NCBI GenBank assembly: GCA_910890315.1
Contig: CAJVGD010000001.1
Location: 620,001 to 684,000 of the forward strand
Origin: Serendipita indica DSM 11827
Lineage: Eukaryota; Basidiomycota; Agaricomycetes; Sebacinales; Serendipitaceae
DNA length: 64,000 nt
Direction: 5' to 3'
Of this stretch, positions 21,040 to 32,513 are shown piece after piece. Both the position numbers and the translations under genes were made by a program. The notes under the pieces are model-generated. The model made no database searches. It was not told the origin of the DNA and saw only the letters and a list, made by a program, of their open reading frames with translations. Every line of letters begins with the position of its first letter. Position 1 is the first letter of the stretch.

Positions 21040-24000
21040 CTACGTCTCGTCCTTGTTATTCCAGGCAACGAACACTTTGACGCACCGACTTAGCCTCGGG
21101 ATATCATCCGCAAAGCCATTTTCGTCGACTGCTTTGGAGTCCCGATCCATCGCACTACCAGCGATTGTACCGTCGTCTGCACGGAGACTAGCCAGGTGCG
21201 GTTTCTCCTGGACCAAAGTCTCCCACGCATCCGCAGCATCCAAGCTATTATTACGCGCGTGTCCTTGCTGGGAAGAGTGCCCCGAGCCGCGTCTGGTCCG
21301 TTGCAGCTTCTCCGGTCCAGAATTCGTCCGCTTGCGCGCACCAACGCTACTGGATTCGTTGCCCACTAACGAGGTCGAAGACGAGTGTGCGCCCTTGACT
21401 GCACTCTGATGGTGATGTTCGTCTAGGTCATCCTCTTGAACGTTGAGAGCCGTGTTAATGTCTTCCAACGATGAAGAGTGCGGATGATCGCTAGGGTCGA
21501 GGCGTCGAGTCGGATTTTCCGTCGAAATGGTGCCAAATGGTGCGGGCACTGACGACCATCCGCCAGGCGTAATGGGCGATAGTATTTTGCCCCCTGGTCC
21601 TGAGACAGAATTGCCCATGGAAGGGCGATGTGAGTGGGATGAATGAAATTCCGAGCTGACGAGCTCTCTGGGTTTCCAGTCCAGTCGACTCCGCATGACT
21701 TTTGCCATTTGTATCCGTCTCTTCATCTCGCGCTCATAATTGGAGACCCAAAAGTCAAAGTCCTTGCGTTCGACAGGTTCATCTCGACGTGGTGACCGTG
21801 ATCGAATGGGTTTCTTCGTCTTCACCGCTTCTCCTCTGACCATTCACCCGAAGTTGCCAACGACATACCGAGGCCAGTCCAAGCAGCAATATTCGACCCA
21901 TTGCCCGGTTTCGCTTCACCTTTTCTCACCATGTACTCCCAGATTTCCTCTTTGCATTCGAGGACCTCGGTGACGCTGTGAGCAAGGGACATGGTCAAGT
22001 ACTGAAAATCAAACTCGAATGTAGTGTTTGGTAATCGGGTCATCGTTTGGTCTGCCAAATTTTGGCTATCTGCACCTGCAGAGACGACGCGAGCCGGCAT
22101 ACGGCATCGGTCAATCATGATAAAGGGTTGCTTGGGGTGGACGAGGGCACGAATATCAATATGGAGAGTATGCCATCCACCTTGTGGTGGCTGGTGCATA
22201 TACTCTGACGGCGATGAACCGTTGGTGACAGTTTCTACTTGTCCGTCAAGAGGTAGAGTAGGGGGTTGTTGTTGAAGTGGGGACCGTCCCTGAGGAGGTG
22301 AACCTCCATGGGAAGATTCGACTGCTGAAGAGTCGATGGAGTATATTGCACTCGAGTTTGCCGTGCTGGGTCTGGACAAGTGCGGACTTTTGGGTATCGT
22401 AGCCTTCTGTCTCTTTGGCGTGGCGACAAGGGTTTTGCGATTGTGAAGAGCGACGCTTGCATCGCTCTCCCCGGACGTAGATGATAACGAAGAAGCGTCA
22501 CTCCACATTTCCTCCTCGGGCGGTGGAAATGTTATGAGGAGTGGAGGGTGGCTCCGCACATCACGGAAATAAAGAGGTAAAACGTTGGTGAGGACAGAAA
22601 TGGGTCGCAGATTGATGAATCGGTCAGCATGCATGTCATTGTATGCCTGCTCGAGATGCGAGTGATCTCGCACGTCAACGGACTGAGATGGATAGAAGAG
22701 CCCTTGATAGCCCGAATGATGGAGATCTATACGGATTAAGTAAAGCACAATCCTATACTCGGGATAAAGATGCGCACCCTTTTCTGGACTTTGGTGATTA
22801 AGCTCCGAAGACATGGTGTCCTCATTCCGTGCATCCTCCTCGCCCTCATTCCAATCAGGCGGGTAATGACACGTACACGGCTCCGACCCCCCAGGGAAGA
22901 TTAGGTCCTCTTCGAGGATCTCGATCGCGCCGTTGGGCTCGAGCACACGAGACACTTCCTCGAGCAGATCTGGCCACTTGTCTTCGGGTACACCTCTTGC
23001 GATTCTTCGAATGTGTACGTAATCAAAGTGCGAGTCTGGGAAAGGGAGACGTTGGAGACTGCACCCATCGATCCGATCCGGCCGCGCGAAAGGTCGAGGG
23101 AGTTACACATATTCAGTGAAGCCACCCAGTAGAGAGGTCCATGCCAGAATAGAATTCCACAGTAGGAATTTCAACGTTTGAGGTACGGTGACGAGAATAC
23201 ACACCAGTGCCACATGTCAAGGAGTGACATAGAAGAAATGCGTCGCATGTAGAACAGGGAGGTGGGTCGTTTGGGGTAGTGGTGCAGGGTTCAGGTGGAG
23301 ATTTCCATTGGAAGGTACCGTTGCGGTTGAAAAGCAGATGTCGGAAACGGGACAGGTTTCAATAAATGAAGTGAAAATGTCGTTAGTCATGCCGACAGAG
23401 CTGGAGTCCGAAATAGGGGATTACTCACAAGTTTGCAGTGACCCATTCGATCCGATTCGCCAACTTGGGGTCCACGACGGAAAGATTCGGCTGAAGCGGA
23501 ACAAGATCCAGCCCTAAAGAGTTGAATATACCGATAGTGTCTCGACGGAAGCAAGCTACTCACCGACAAAGTGTGCGTCTGGCCACACTTTGGCACAATC
23601 CATGATCCAAACACCGTTGCCGCACCCAAGGTCCAGAACTGAGCGCGGTGCTGGGGTCTTTTGTGCAGCAGATTCGGGTACAGGAGTTGGGGTTGTAGGT
23701 TGTGGCGACGAGTCGGAAAGAGTTGGGGTCGTCAATGGTGGTTCAAAGGTCACATTCTGAGTGCTCTCGATGCTCGACTGTACGATCCCAGCCGTCACGG
23801 TCGCTGGGGTGGTTGTATTGGATGTGGACGAATTTGGGAGAATTGGTGCGAAGTCGTGCCAAGTTACGCTTCGACATAGTGAAGTGAGAAGGAGGTGGTC
23901 GGCCGTGTCTCTGTCGAAAGCACATGATATCAGTCCCCGCTGGACTAGTATGGGAATGTTGCACTGACTGATCTATTGCACGTGTATCGTAGCTTCGTGG

Positions 24001-25223
24001 ATAGGGTGCGACTTTCAGAGGCAAGGCGTGGTGCCTTGCATGATTTTTGTTCCTAAACGGTCTGGGCGAGTGAGAGGCTAAACAAATTAAAGGCCGGTGA
24101 GAAACGCGAGTTATGCGTAAGCAACTGGATCGACGTACGAGCAATATCGGTCACACTGTCTTGCCGCTGATCTCTGCTGATCGTCATGCCCGACGTTGGC
24201 TCGAGTTCGACGCCAGTGATGCCTAGTCCGGCGGCTGCAGTTGACGAGCTGGCGCTCGCGGCTCGTTTCTTCAACGTCGTCTTGCCGTGGGCCGACGGAG
24301 GTGTCCCACGAGCAACGCTCATAATGGTCGAAGTGTGGTCTGTCGGTGGTGAAGTCGAGAGGGCGAGTCTCCTTGAAGGCGGGGACGAAGTGGAGGGCAA
24401 GATGGAGAAGGTAGGCGGTGGAGAGGACGAAGAAGGGGTAAAGGACGGCAAATTGCGAGAGGGAGACGAGGCAAAGGTCTTGCCGGTGACTGCATCCAAA
24501 TCCGTATTACTCGCCTGTGCGGCAACTTGTTCTGCGGCTGCGAGTTGTTTGTCAGTCGTGTTTCGACAATCCGAGACGAGTATCATTACTTGTTAATTCC
24601 TTTTCCTGTATAATCGACTCGCTCGGGACCGGGGCCGGAAGGGCTCGACGCGGATGACCCTGAGAATCGGCTGGTTCTGTAGGATCTGAATCCTTGGACA
24701 TTAATGACGGTCCGTCCCGCTCTTTTGGTTTCGACTTTGACGGCGACTTTGTGGACGAGCCCGATTTTGTCGATGTTCCCGATGTACTCGCACCCGAAGA
24801 CTTGACAGACTTCTTGGGTGCATAATAAAACTCGTCCATCCCTGGGAAAAAAGCGGGAATGTCCTTGCCGGCTGGTTTGGGTGGCATGGCTGCAACTTGG
24901 TGCTGTATAGACTGTACTGAAGACTTTTGACGCGAACTTGACGCAAACAGGAGTGCTGGACTGGACAGGGAAAGCTCTGGCGACAGATACGGGTTTGTAT
25001 ATGCTGCAGCGGGCACAGGACGCGTTAGCGGCACACTAGGAGCGTTACTCGACGACGATAGCAGCCCGCTCAGCCGCCTTTTACCATGAACAGCAGCAGA
25101 CAATGAAGGTGGATGGTGGCCAACGTTGCTTTGCTCATCAGGTCCAGCTCGCCCTTGCTTATCGCCGTTGGACTGTGGAGTGCCTATTTGCTCGCGATCG
25201 CCTGCGGGTCGGATCTTATCCAT
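21040..25223 (-). CDS. Large SAM-dependent methyltransferase
   Basis: This is a fungal class I SAM methyltransferase with long disordered regions; its substrate is unknown. The start MDKIRPAGDREQ at 25223 follows a TATA box. About 350 Ser/Pro/Thr-rich residues come first. The folded part opens with PYPRSYDTRAIDQDTADHLL (joined by a GTCAG...GACAG intron) and SVTWHDFAPILPNSS. The SAM-binding motif is VLDLGCGNGVWIMD (about 23600), followed by LPFPDSHFDYVHIRRIARG (motif IV-like) and LEEVSRVLEPNGAIEILEED. A second disordered insert (about 22240-22500) interrupts the domain before GGWHTLHIDIRALV. The C-terminal helix FDFWVSNYEREMKRRIQM is typical of this family and is reached through a very short intron of about 35 nt near 21830. 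The intron between about 23110 and 23430 is unusually long. Confidence 0.8.
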
Positions 25224-25565
25224 CTCCAGGCCGTCGAATTAATCACTCGAGACGCTCAAGACGCTCAAGGCGCGTTACCGTTCCATAGCCGACACACCCA
25301 AGCGGGTTTATATACATCTGGCCCGGCTCTTCATCAAGTCGGAGTTCAGCTGACACCCGGAGAGCCCTTAAACACCAATCACAAGCTTTAAAGAAAAGGG
25401 TGTCTTCCCATCTGTGCGGGATTAGGCATGCACTCCTGTTTCCCCGCCGGTAATTGCGAGGAATCACCCCTGGCCGTCCTCCTTGTGGGCGTGTGCGTAT
25501 AACACAGTCTTTTTAGGAACACTTGCACTTCGGACAAACTCGAGGCTCGTCGGGTCTACATATGG
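25224..25565. other. Methyltransferase promoter region
   Basis: This 342-bp gap lies between the methyltransferase start and the 3' end of the second P450. It holds the TATA element at 25317-25324 and a short tandem of GACGCTCAA at about 25251-25269. Nothing else was seen. Confidence 0.45.
25317..25324 (-). promoter_or_regulatory. TATA box of the methyltransferase gene
   Basis: On the minus strand TATATAAA lies about 95 bp upstream of the ATG at 25223. Confidence 0.5.
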
Positions 25566-27719
25566 CTACGATAATTCCCGAAGGAGGCTCTCCATCCGTG
25601 CGTTCCGGGGTCGAATCACGCAATCAAATGGTACAGGGTGACTGGAATTGCACCCAGTCGTAAGAATAAAGGAATAAGAGAGGAAAAAATCTGACAACTG
25701 ACCTAATTGACCCGCTTGTAAACGTCGGCTTGAGCCCGCCTTCGGTCGGCGAAATCTTTAATGTCGACAGTATCGTTGCAATTGCAAGCCACAATTCCAT
25801 ATCTGCCAAGTCACGGCCCGGACATACGCTACCCACAATTCGATGTCAGAAACAAGGCCACAACTCGTCCGGGGTGAGCTCACCGCCTCCCATACCCAAA
25901 GGCATGATTCCAAGAGTCGACAGAGGCTGTGGGCCTCTTAACTTGATCGAATTTCGCCGCATCCTCTGCGTTGAGAAACCGCTCCGGTTTGAACTCGTGT
26001 GGCTCGGAGAAGTATTTCTCGTCATGCAAGATGCCCCTGTATACACCATGAGATCGTCCGATACCCGGAGGAATCCACGGGGAAAGGAGGCAGAGTCAAG
26101 GCAGTACGTACCATACATTGCCCAAGACGACCGTTCCCTTTGGCAGCAGGTATCCTCCAATCTCGGCATCCGATGTCAACCTGTGAGGTCCTCCTGGCTT
26201 CCGGTTCAGTGTACCATTAAGAACCACGTTCGCCTCAATCTCGACGTACCCAACGGAGTAACTGTGTGCCAACGGAGAACCTCTTTGACAATCGCATTAA
26301 CGTATGGAAGGTTTGGTCTGTCTTCCAATGTTGCAATTCGATCACCAATTACGGAATCTAGCTCTTGTTGCGCTCTTGTTTGGACATCGGGATAACAGGT
26401 GAGGGCCAGAACGAAGATGTGAATTGCCGACGCGGTCTACGTGGTGCATAAGCTCTGGTGATTATTCGGTAACTGTATCACATACCGTGTCGGAACCACC
26501 CAAGTACATGGAGCCGGTGAGCCACTTTAGTTCCTCCTCGCGCTGTGCACTCATGTTGGCTTCTGCAAAAATCTCGTGTGCAACCGACGTCTTGACTTCG
26601 CCATTTGCCTGTGGACACGTGGGATACCATCCTTTTCTAGGGTTTTGTATTGCGTACCAGCTCCCGCTTTACCACCGCGACGGGACGCTCGAGAGAATTC
26701 CTGATTTGCTGCTTCCAAAGGGCAAGATACTTCTTGAATCCTGCCCCAGGGAACCAAGATGGTGCATATTGCACTGGGCATCCCATCAGAGGTCCAACTT
26801 GTCTCACATAAACGGGTAGACGTACGGAATGGAAAGACGTCAACGGTATGCGTCCCTGGAGACGAAGTGCGGGCAAATATACCCATGGTGGCTTCTGCAT
26901 CCTCGATAAATGGATCGTTCTGATCCTTGACAGGCAGAGCATAGGTCACGGCGAGAATGATCCCTCCAACGGCACTGCAAAAACCAATAAGCTCATGTCT
27001 TGGTGAACAGACAAACAATTACTGTCTGATGCTTGAAGTCACATTGTCTTTGGCTCCCTTGCCTTCCAAGAGTTTCAGGGCAAGCTTTTGCATCTCGTGC
27101 TGGACAAGGTCGGTGTACTTGTGTAGCTGAGATTTACCTATTGTCAGATTGAACAGCCTCCGTGCTTCCTTTGGGAACTCTTTAGTGAGTGCTAATGTAG
27201 TTCGAATTGTTCACCTTGTGCGTCGCATTGTGTTGGAGCCCGACGGTACTATGCCCAAAGCCGAGCCTGTATGCACAATGAACACAAAGGCCATAACGGA
27301 TTTCATTTGGATACTCACAACCCCATGCACAGGACAAGCTGTGGACGATCCGCCGAGACTGACGAACGCTTCTCCAGCAATTGCATCACCAATTGAGGAT
27401 CATTGAGCATGACCACCCGTCTCCCAAACATTTCCAAGCATACAATGGGACCTAAAGATGCCATCTACTTCAAAGCCTACAAGGCCGGTCAACAATTGTA
27501 CGCACCATACATGTCTCTCCATTCCGCCCACTTGAGCCATCGTTGAGTAGGGGGTAAGTCAAATGCATTGCCTATGACTGGATACCCTGGAGGGCCTGGG
27601 GGACGTGGGTACTTGAGGGCGCGTCGATAGCGAAGAAACGCGGCAGCGAGTAATCCTGCGACTGCAACTGCGCCGGCAATGGCGCGAGCGTTCAAGGCTT
27701 CAGTGGTCAACGTATTCAT
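25566..27719 (-). CDS. Cytochrome P450 monooxygenase
   Basis: This is a second P450, unlike the first and resembling the basidiomycete CYP64-like group; its substrate is unknown. The start is MNTLTTEALNARAIAGAVAV with a membrane anchor, then the proline hinge YPRPPGPPGYPVIGNAFDLP. Many small exons follow. Recognisable parts are ALWKQQIRNSLERPVAVVKR, the I-helix GSMYLGGSDTTVST, the ExxR helix YVNAIVKEVLRWHTVTPLG and ILHDEKYFSEPHEFKPERF. The haem motif FGYGRRVCPGRDLAD is created by splicing at GYGRR|VCPG. The last exon (SHPVPFDCVIRPRN) ends at 25566. All catalytic motifs are intact although open frames are short because there are about ten introns. Confidence 0.87.
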
Positions 27720-28045
27720 TCCGAGTTCAAACAGGTAGTCGTGACCAGGTATGGGTGCCTATAGGAGTGGGAATCGTGCTCAGACCGCCATCTTATATAC
27801 CCGGGGTACCGCTGAGAGAACCCCGAGGCCGCTTAGAAAAATAGAACGGCGTCTATTCGACGCATAGTGATTGCAAGAACGATAGAGAAATCAAGAAGTT
27901 GGCCAAGAGGTCGGAAAACCTGTATTCCCAATGCACTGTGAGGATACATAGAGTCCATAAGGATAATTGTACAAGAGACAGAGACGAAACTGTGGGTCGT
28001 GGCTCGTCGAGGAGACGGCAGGGGCCTGGCTGGATTCAATGCTCT
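27720..28045. other. P450 promoter region
   Basis: This 326-bp gap between the P450 start and the metacaspase stop contains the TATA element at 27793-27800. Nothing else was seen. Confidence 0.45.
27793..27800 (-). promoter_or_regulatory. TATA box of the second P450
   Basis: On the minus strand GTATATAA lies about 75 bp upstream of the ATG at 27719. Confidence 0.55.
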
Positions 28046-30085
28046 CTAAACTTCGACGGGGTGAGACAGGTTCTACGGACAGAGTAAGAATCTTCAGTTT
28101 TCAGTGGGTTTATCCTTACCAACTCGTATGAGGAGGAGAGCATCGGGAACGGAGGATCGCCTAACTTATCCGAGCTGCGCTCTTCATTCTTTCTGATAAA
28201 ATACTTTCTACGGCGAGATCAACCTCCTATTCATTTGATTTTCAGGAACACTCACTTCATCTGCACCAACAATTGACCGTACGTGATCTCATGGTCGGCA
28301 GCATTCATGCATTCAATGAATGCCTGTGTAACAGATGAGCAACTCGAACTATGTGAACGCAAAGAACACACCGAAGTCAACAAGCCGTCACCATTCCCAA
28401 TCTCGAACGTGACCTGATGGTCGTAGCAAGCGGAAAATGAACACTAAAGAAACTAAGCCAATGCTATAGACGTGTCAGAGATACTCACCACAAGCGGAGC
28501 AGGTCCTTGTGGGTGGGCTGGTTGATGAAATCCGGCAAATGTTCCACGGCTCCTGACAGGACGGTCGTACTGAATACCTCTGAATGGTACAAGAGTCTCC
28601 TCCTCTCTATCCACATAGCAAGCTTGGTGTACACCTGCTTTGCCGTTCAGGTTGATGAGTCTATGTAAGACGGTGCTCGAGGCAGGGAGGCTATAGAGCT
28701 GTCAGAACGCCTTTCACACAAAGCGGAAATGTAGCTCACAGAAGCGAAGGTCTCCGGGACGAGGCAGCGATGGTCGACGTGGGACTGGCAGTAACAGGAG
28801 ACTCGCAGACTTCTTCCTCCCCGCTGTACGAGATACTGCTGCGCCACGAATCGATCGCATCAATGGAGGGTGCCAGAGTCAAATGAGCAATGTCGGGGAT
28901 GTCGGTCAGCTGCAACTGTAGTCCAAGCTGTGGGCGTGCCCAGCTGCCGACAGAGCTAGAGCGCGATCCACGTTGAGAGACGCTCCGAGACTCGGTAAGA
29001 GACATGAGAAAGGACGGTCGTGGTGTTTCTTCCAACTCCCAGAGGTCGTGGGGCGTTGGCGTCTTCAAATACGAAGAGTCGATAATGGGTTGTCTGAGCT
29101 CGTCAAGGTCAGGGGGAATGACATTGGCAAACGAAATTGGGAGTGCTGTTCCTAGTCAGTCGAGCCCAAGAAGGTTATTCGGAAAACTCACTCAGAGTTC
29201 TTTGCCTCTCAGTAATCGTACGATTCACTAAGGGGTCATCAGTACTAGTCAGCGAGGCGGGACAGGACAAACAGCGTGGAGAGTCGCAAGCGGGGCCAGA
29301 CATTCTCCATGCCCATGGAATACTGAGATACCTAGAGGACACACTTAGTTTTGCAGAGGAGCAAGGGCCAGGATATGCCATACCTAGGGTAACAGTATCT
29401 CAAGTCGAGTATGGATCCCGAATGGCAGCAATCGAAAATGGCAGTCAGATGGCAGCCAGCCGGAAGCGCGTCAACAAGGAGTTCTCTCAGTAGGTTGTCG
29501 CGGATAGCTCCTCTGAAACCGTCTTCTGTCTCAGGAGGTGGACAATCCACGGGAATGATTGCTATCGCGTTCGTCAGCCAGAGTCAATATTCCTGTGGAG
29601 GACGTACTCTCGTCAAAGCCATCTGGTTCCGAAGCGGAACTGGTCGGTGATTGATCACCGTGACCCGAGTCTGTCGAATGTGTGAGAATTTGACAATCAC
29701 CGTCATGGGCGAGGGCGTACAGTGGAGGAAGAGCCGATGATCCTCTGTAGCACCTTCAACAAGCCAGTTGAGTGCAGAGATCTACCAAATGTTCAGCAAT
29801 TGGGTGAGCTTTCGGAGCACGTTAGCTTACGATGCCCTCACGGTCGGGTCGGGCGTAACCAGGCTTATCGAGGAGGATTCTATACTGAGCATACTGCCAT
29901 GGTGATGACTTGAGAAAGTCGCGCATACGCTTGACATCGTGATGAGGGCCATCTAGTTCGTCCCACTGTGAGCCAGAATACTGAATTCCAATCTGCAAAG
30001 CGGTAGAAAGGGATGAGCAACCATTAGTGTTATACTAGATGAGAATCAAACGCACAAGGACTGCTTTTGTACGCATGTAGCCCAT
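28046..30085 (-). CDS. Metacaspase with interrupted domain
   Basis: This is a cysteine peptidase of clan CD that cleaves after Arg/Lys and in fungi acts in stress responses and protein turnover. It starts MGYMRTKAVL|IGIQYSGSQWDELDG at 30085. The catalytic His lies in LFLHYSGHGDQ, joined by an intron just before the motif, and the catalytic Cys in TAIFDCCHSGSILDL. After that comes an unusual disordered insert of about 150 residues (Ser/Pro/Glu-rich, about 28740-29070), then the rest of the fold: VPFRGIQYDRPVRSRGTF, VCSFSACYDHQVTFEIGNGD, AFIECMNAADHEITYGQLLV. The last exons give PPFPMLSSSYELNLSHPVEV with the stop at 28046. No proline-rich prodomain is seen ahead of the start. Confidence 0.87.
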
Positions 30086-30641
30086 GGTTGCTCGCGTTCT
30101 TCAGACAAGCTGAAGGTACCAAGAGGCTACGCCCTTGATTTGATAGTCGATTTGTAAGAAGACCAGAAAAAGAACCAAAAAGTGTATGTCGTCGACGAGC
30201 TGCACGACGTGGCCGACGAGGAAGGAAGCAAGTCGCAGACGAGGGCCATCAAATCCCTAGGCAGTGAGCTTTTATAGCGCGCCGCTAGAGCGCTCGCACA
30301 GCACTGCCAGCCAATTTAGCACGTAGATAATTGCTTGTATATTTCGTAGAGGCTGCAGTGAGCTACAGGGATTCAGCAGAGCTGGCTAGCTCCTGCCTCT
30401 GCGCCGATTACAGACCGGCAATAGACATAGACGTCCGATTGATCGAATATTATCAGTATTTAGTGCGAAAATCAGTCGCCGACGCCGTCCTGGGAGCCTG
30501 GGAGATCCGTCCAGTCGTCCTGCTGGTTGGACCCCGACCACGAGTTCTGAACTCGTACTGCTCTTCGCAAATCATCAAATCCCATCCATAAATTAAGATT
30601 TACTGTTCTTTGGTTATTCTTTGACATTTCCGACATCCACC
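30086..30641. other. Divergent promoter region
   Basis: This 556-bp region lies between the metacaspase (-) and the SLC35F6-like gene (+). A minus-strand TATAAAAG at 30269-30276 lies 184 bp upstream of the metacaspase start. A 86-codon + strand open frame at 30331-30591 has no recognisable features. Confidence 0.4.
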
Positions 30642-32214
30642 ATGTCGTTCTACCTCATAACGTTGGTCACTGGCATGCTTGTCACGGGCAGGTACGTTCA
30701 TTTCTCTACGTCTTGGACACAGCTAAGCAATCATGAAAAGTTCCAACTCTTTGTGGACAAAGTTTCAAGGCAGGCGATCCACCAGCGCCCACAAGACCTG
30801 TTGCTCACGACGTTCACAGACATGCAATGTGTCGAAAACTGCCAGGACCCAGACCCAAGCAAGCACGTTTATTACGAACAACCAGTTTGGCAAACAATTC
30901 AGATGTTCGTCGGAGAACTAGGGTGTACGTACGATGCTCGTCGCGCAGCGGTGGGCTGCCGCTGACTGCTGCCCCAGGCTTTTTGCCCGTTCTCTTTGCA
31001 CTTCTTCGCCACAGAGGCTATCAACAAGCAGAGACGGACCCTACGAAGACGCAGCGACCAATGAAGGGATGGAAGTTTCTTCTCTTCTGGTTACCAGCCT
31101 TATGTGACTTGACCGCCACAACGGTAAGCAAAACACGGACTACACGTAATAGTATGCTGACCTAGAGAATAAAGTTGATGAATGTAGGCCTTATCTACAC
31201 CCCGGTCTCCATCTACCAAATGACCAGAGGCGCACTCGTCTTGTTCGTCGGCATCTTCAGCGTCGTCTTCTTGAAGCGCCGACTATATTCCTACCAGTGG
31301 TTTGCAATGAGTGTGGTTGTCGCTGGTGTCGCCGTTGTAGGCTTGAGTGGCTCACTCACGAAGCAATCATTGGGAGACCAAGGAAATCTGGTACCTCGTG
31401 CAGAGGAGGAGCAACCAAACGATGTGGCTGTAGTCATAGGCATCTTCTTCGTGCTATTTGCTCAAATTGGGTAGGTCTGACCGATTTCGAAAGCGGCTTT
31501 CATCTAATCCTTTGCAGTACGGCTATCCAATTTGTCCTTGAAGAGAAGATCATGGGCACATATTCTGTCACTCCGCTCGTTGCTGTTGGATTCGAGGGTT
31601 TGTTTGGCCTCCTCACGATCCTCATCGCCAGCCCGACCTTTGTATTCCTCAAGTCAAAGTCCGAATTCTTTGATCTCCCAAGAGGGTGGCATCAGACAGT
31701 CGACAATCCGGCTGTGATTGGCTCCTCCTTTATAATTGCGTTGTCCATTGGACTCTACAATTTCGTTGGACTATCATTGACCAAATACGCAAGCAGCACC
31801 ATGCGCAGCATCATTGATACCTGCAGGACCATTACTATTTGGATTGTTAGCCTGGGACTTGGTTGGGAGGTGCTCGTGTGGCCATGGTCGCTACTTCAAG
31901 TCTTTGGATTCTCGCTGCTCGTGTAAGTCCGCGTTCAAAGGTTTCATGTTCATTGGCTCATAAGCTATGGTAGTTACGGCACTTTCCTGTTCAATAGCGT
32001 CATTGCGCCGCCACCATTCTTCAAGCCTCCAACCACTGTAGAGTACACTGCGCTACCCACAGATGATGATTCTCCTCGCACTGTCATTGAAGATAGAGAA
32101 ATAGCCGCGGGTCGCAGCCTGGATCAAACCGCTGCGCTCCCAGCCGACGTGGGCATGGGTTTCGACGTTGTGCCAGAGCCTGTGCCAAGGATTGACGCCT
32201 CTCGACGTGACTAG
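30642..32214 (+). CDS. SLC35F6-like transporter (EamA/DMT fold)
   Basis: This is a ten-helix drug/metabolite-type transporter resembling SLC35F6, a lysosomal or mitochondrial membrane protein in animals; its substrate is unknown. It starts MSFYLITLVTGMLVTG at 30642, then NCQDPDPSKHVYYEQPVWQT, and across introns GFLPVLFALL, LMNVGLIYTPVSIYQMTRGA and LVLFVGIFSVVFLKRRLYSY (a charged loop hinge typical of the family). Also present are GIFFVLFAQIGTAIQFVLEE, KIMGTYSVTPLVAVGFEGLF and LTKYASSTMRSIIDTCRTI. The last exon adds a soluble acidic tail (YTALPTDDDSPRTVIEDRE) ending at 32214. Confidence 0.85.
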
Positions 32215-32513
32215 CTTGACATAGCCGCGTGTAATTTCTCCTCCACCATCGTCCATACTAGTAATAGATTGCTTTCTTCGGCCTGCCTTGATGATCTCCG
32301 AATTGCTTGGATTCCTCCATAATTCACGCTTAGAACTGCTCTAGGAGGTCATAGTGTCCAATGAGGTCGTCCGAGCTACTCTTGACAAAGTTGCAGGTGG
32401 TGCTTCCCCGCACACACTCGTCCCAAACGTCGTCACCGCAAACAAACGATAATCACACTACCGTTTTCTATTGAACACAAAACTCTCTTACTATTCTTAC
32501 TGTGACCGAGGCA

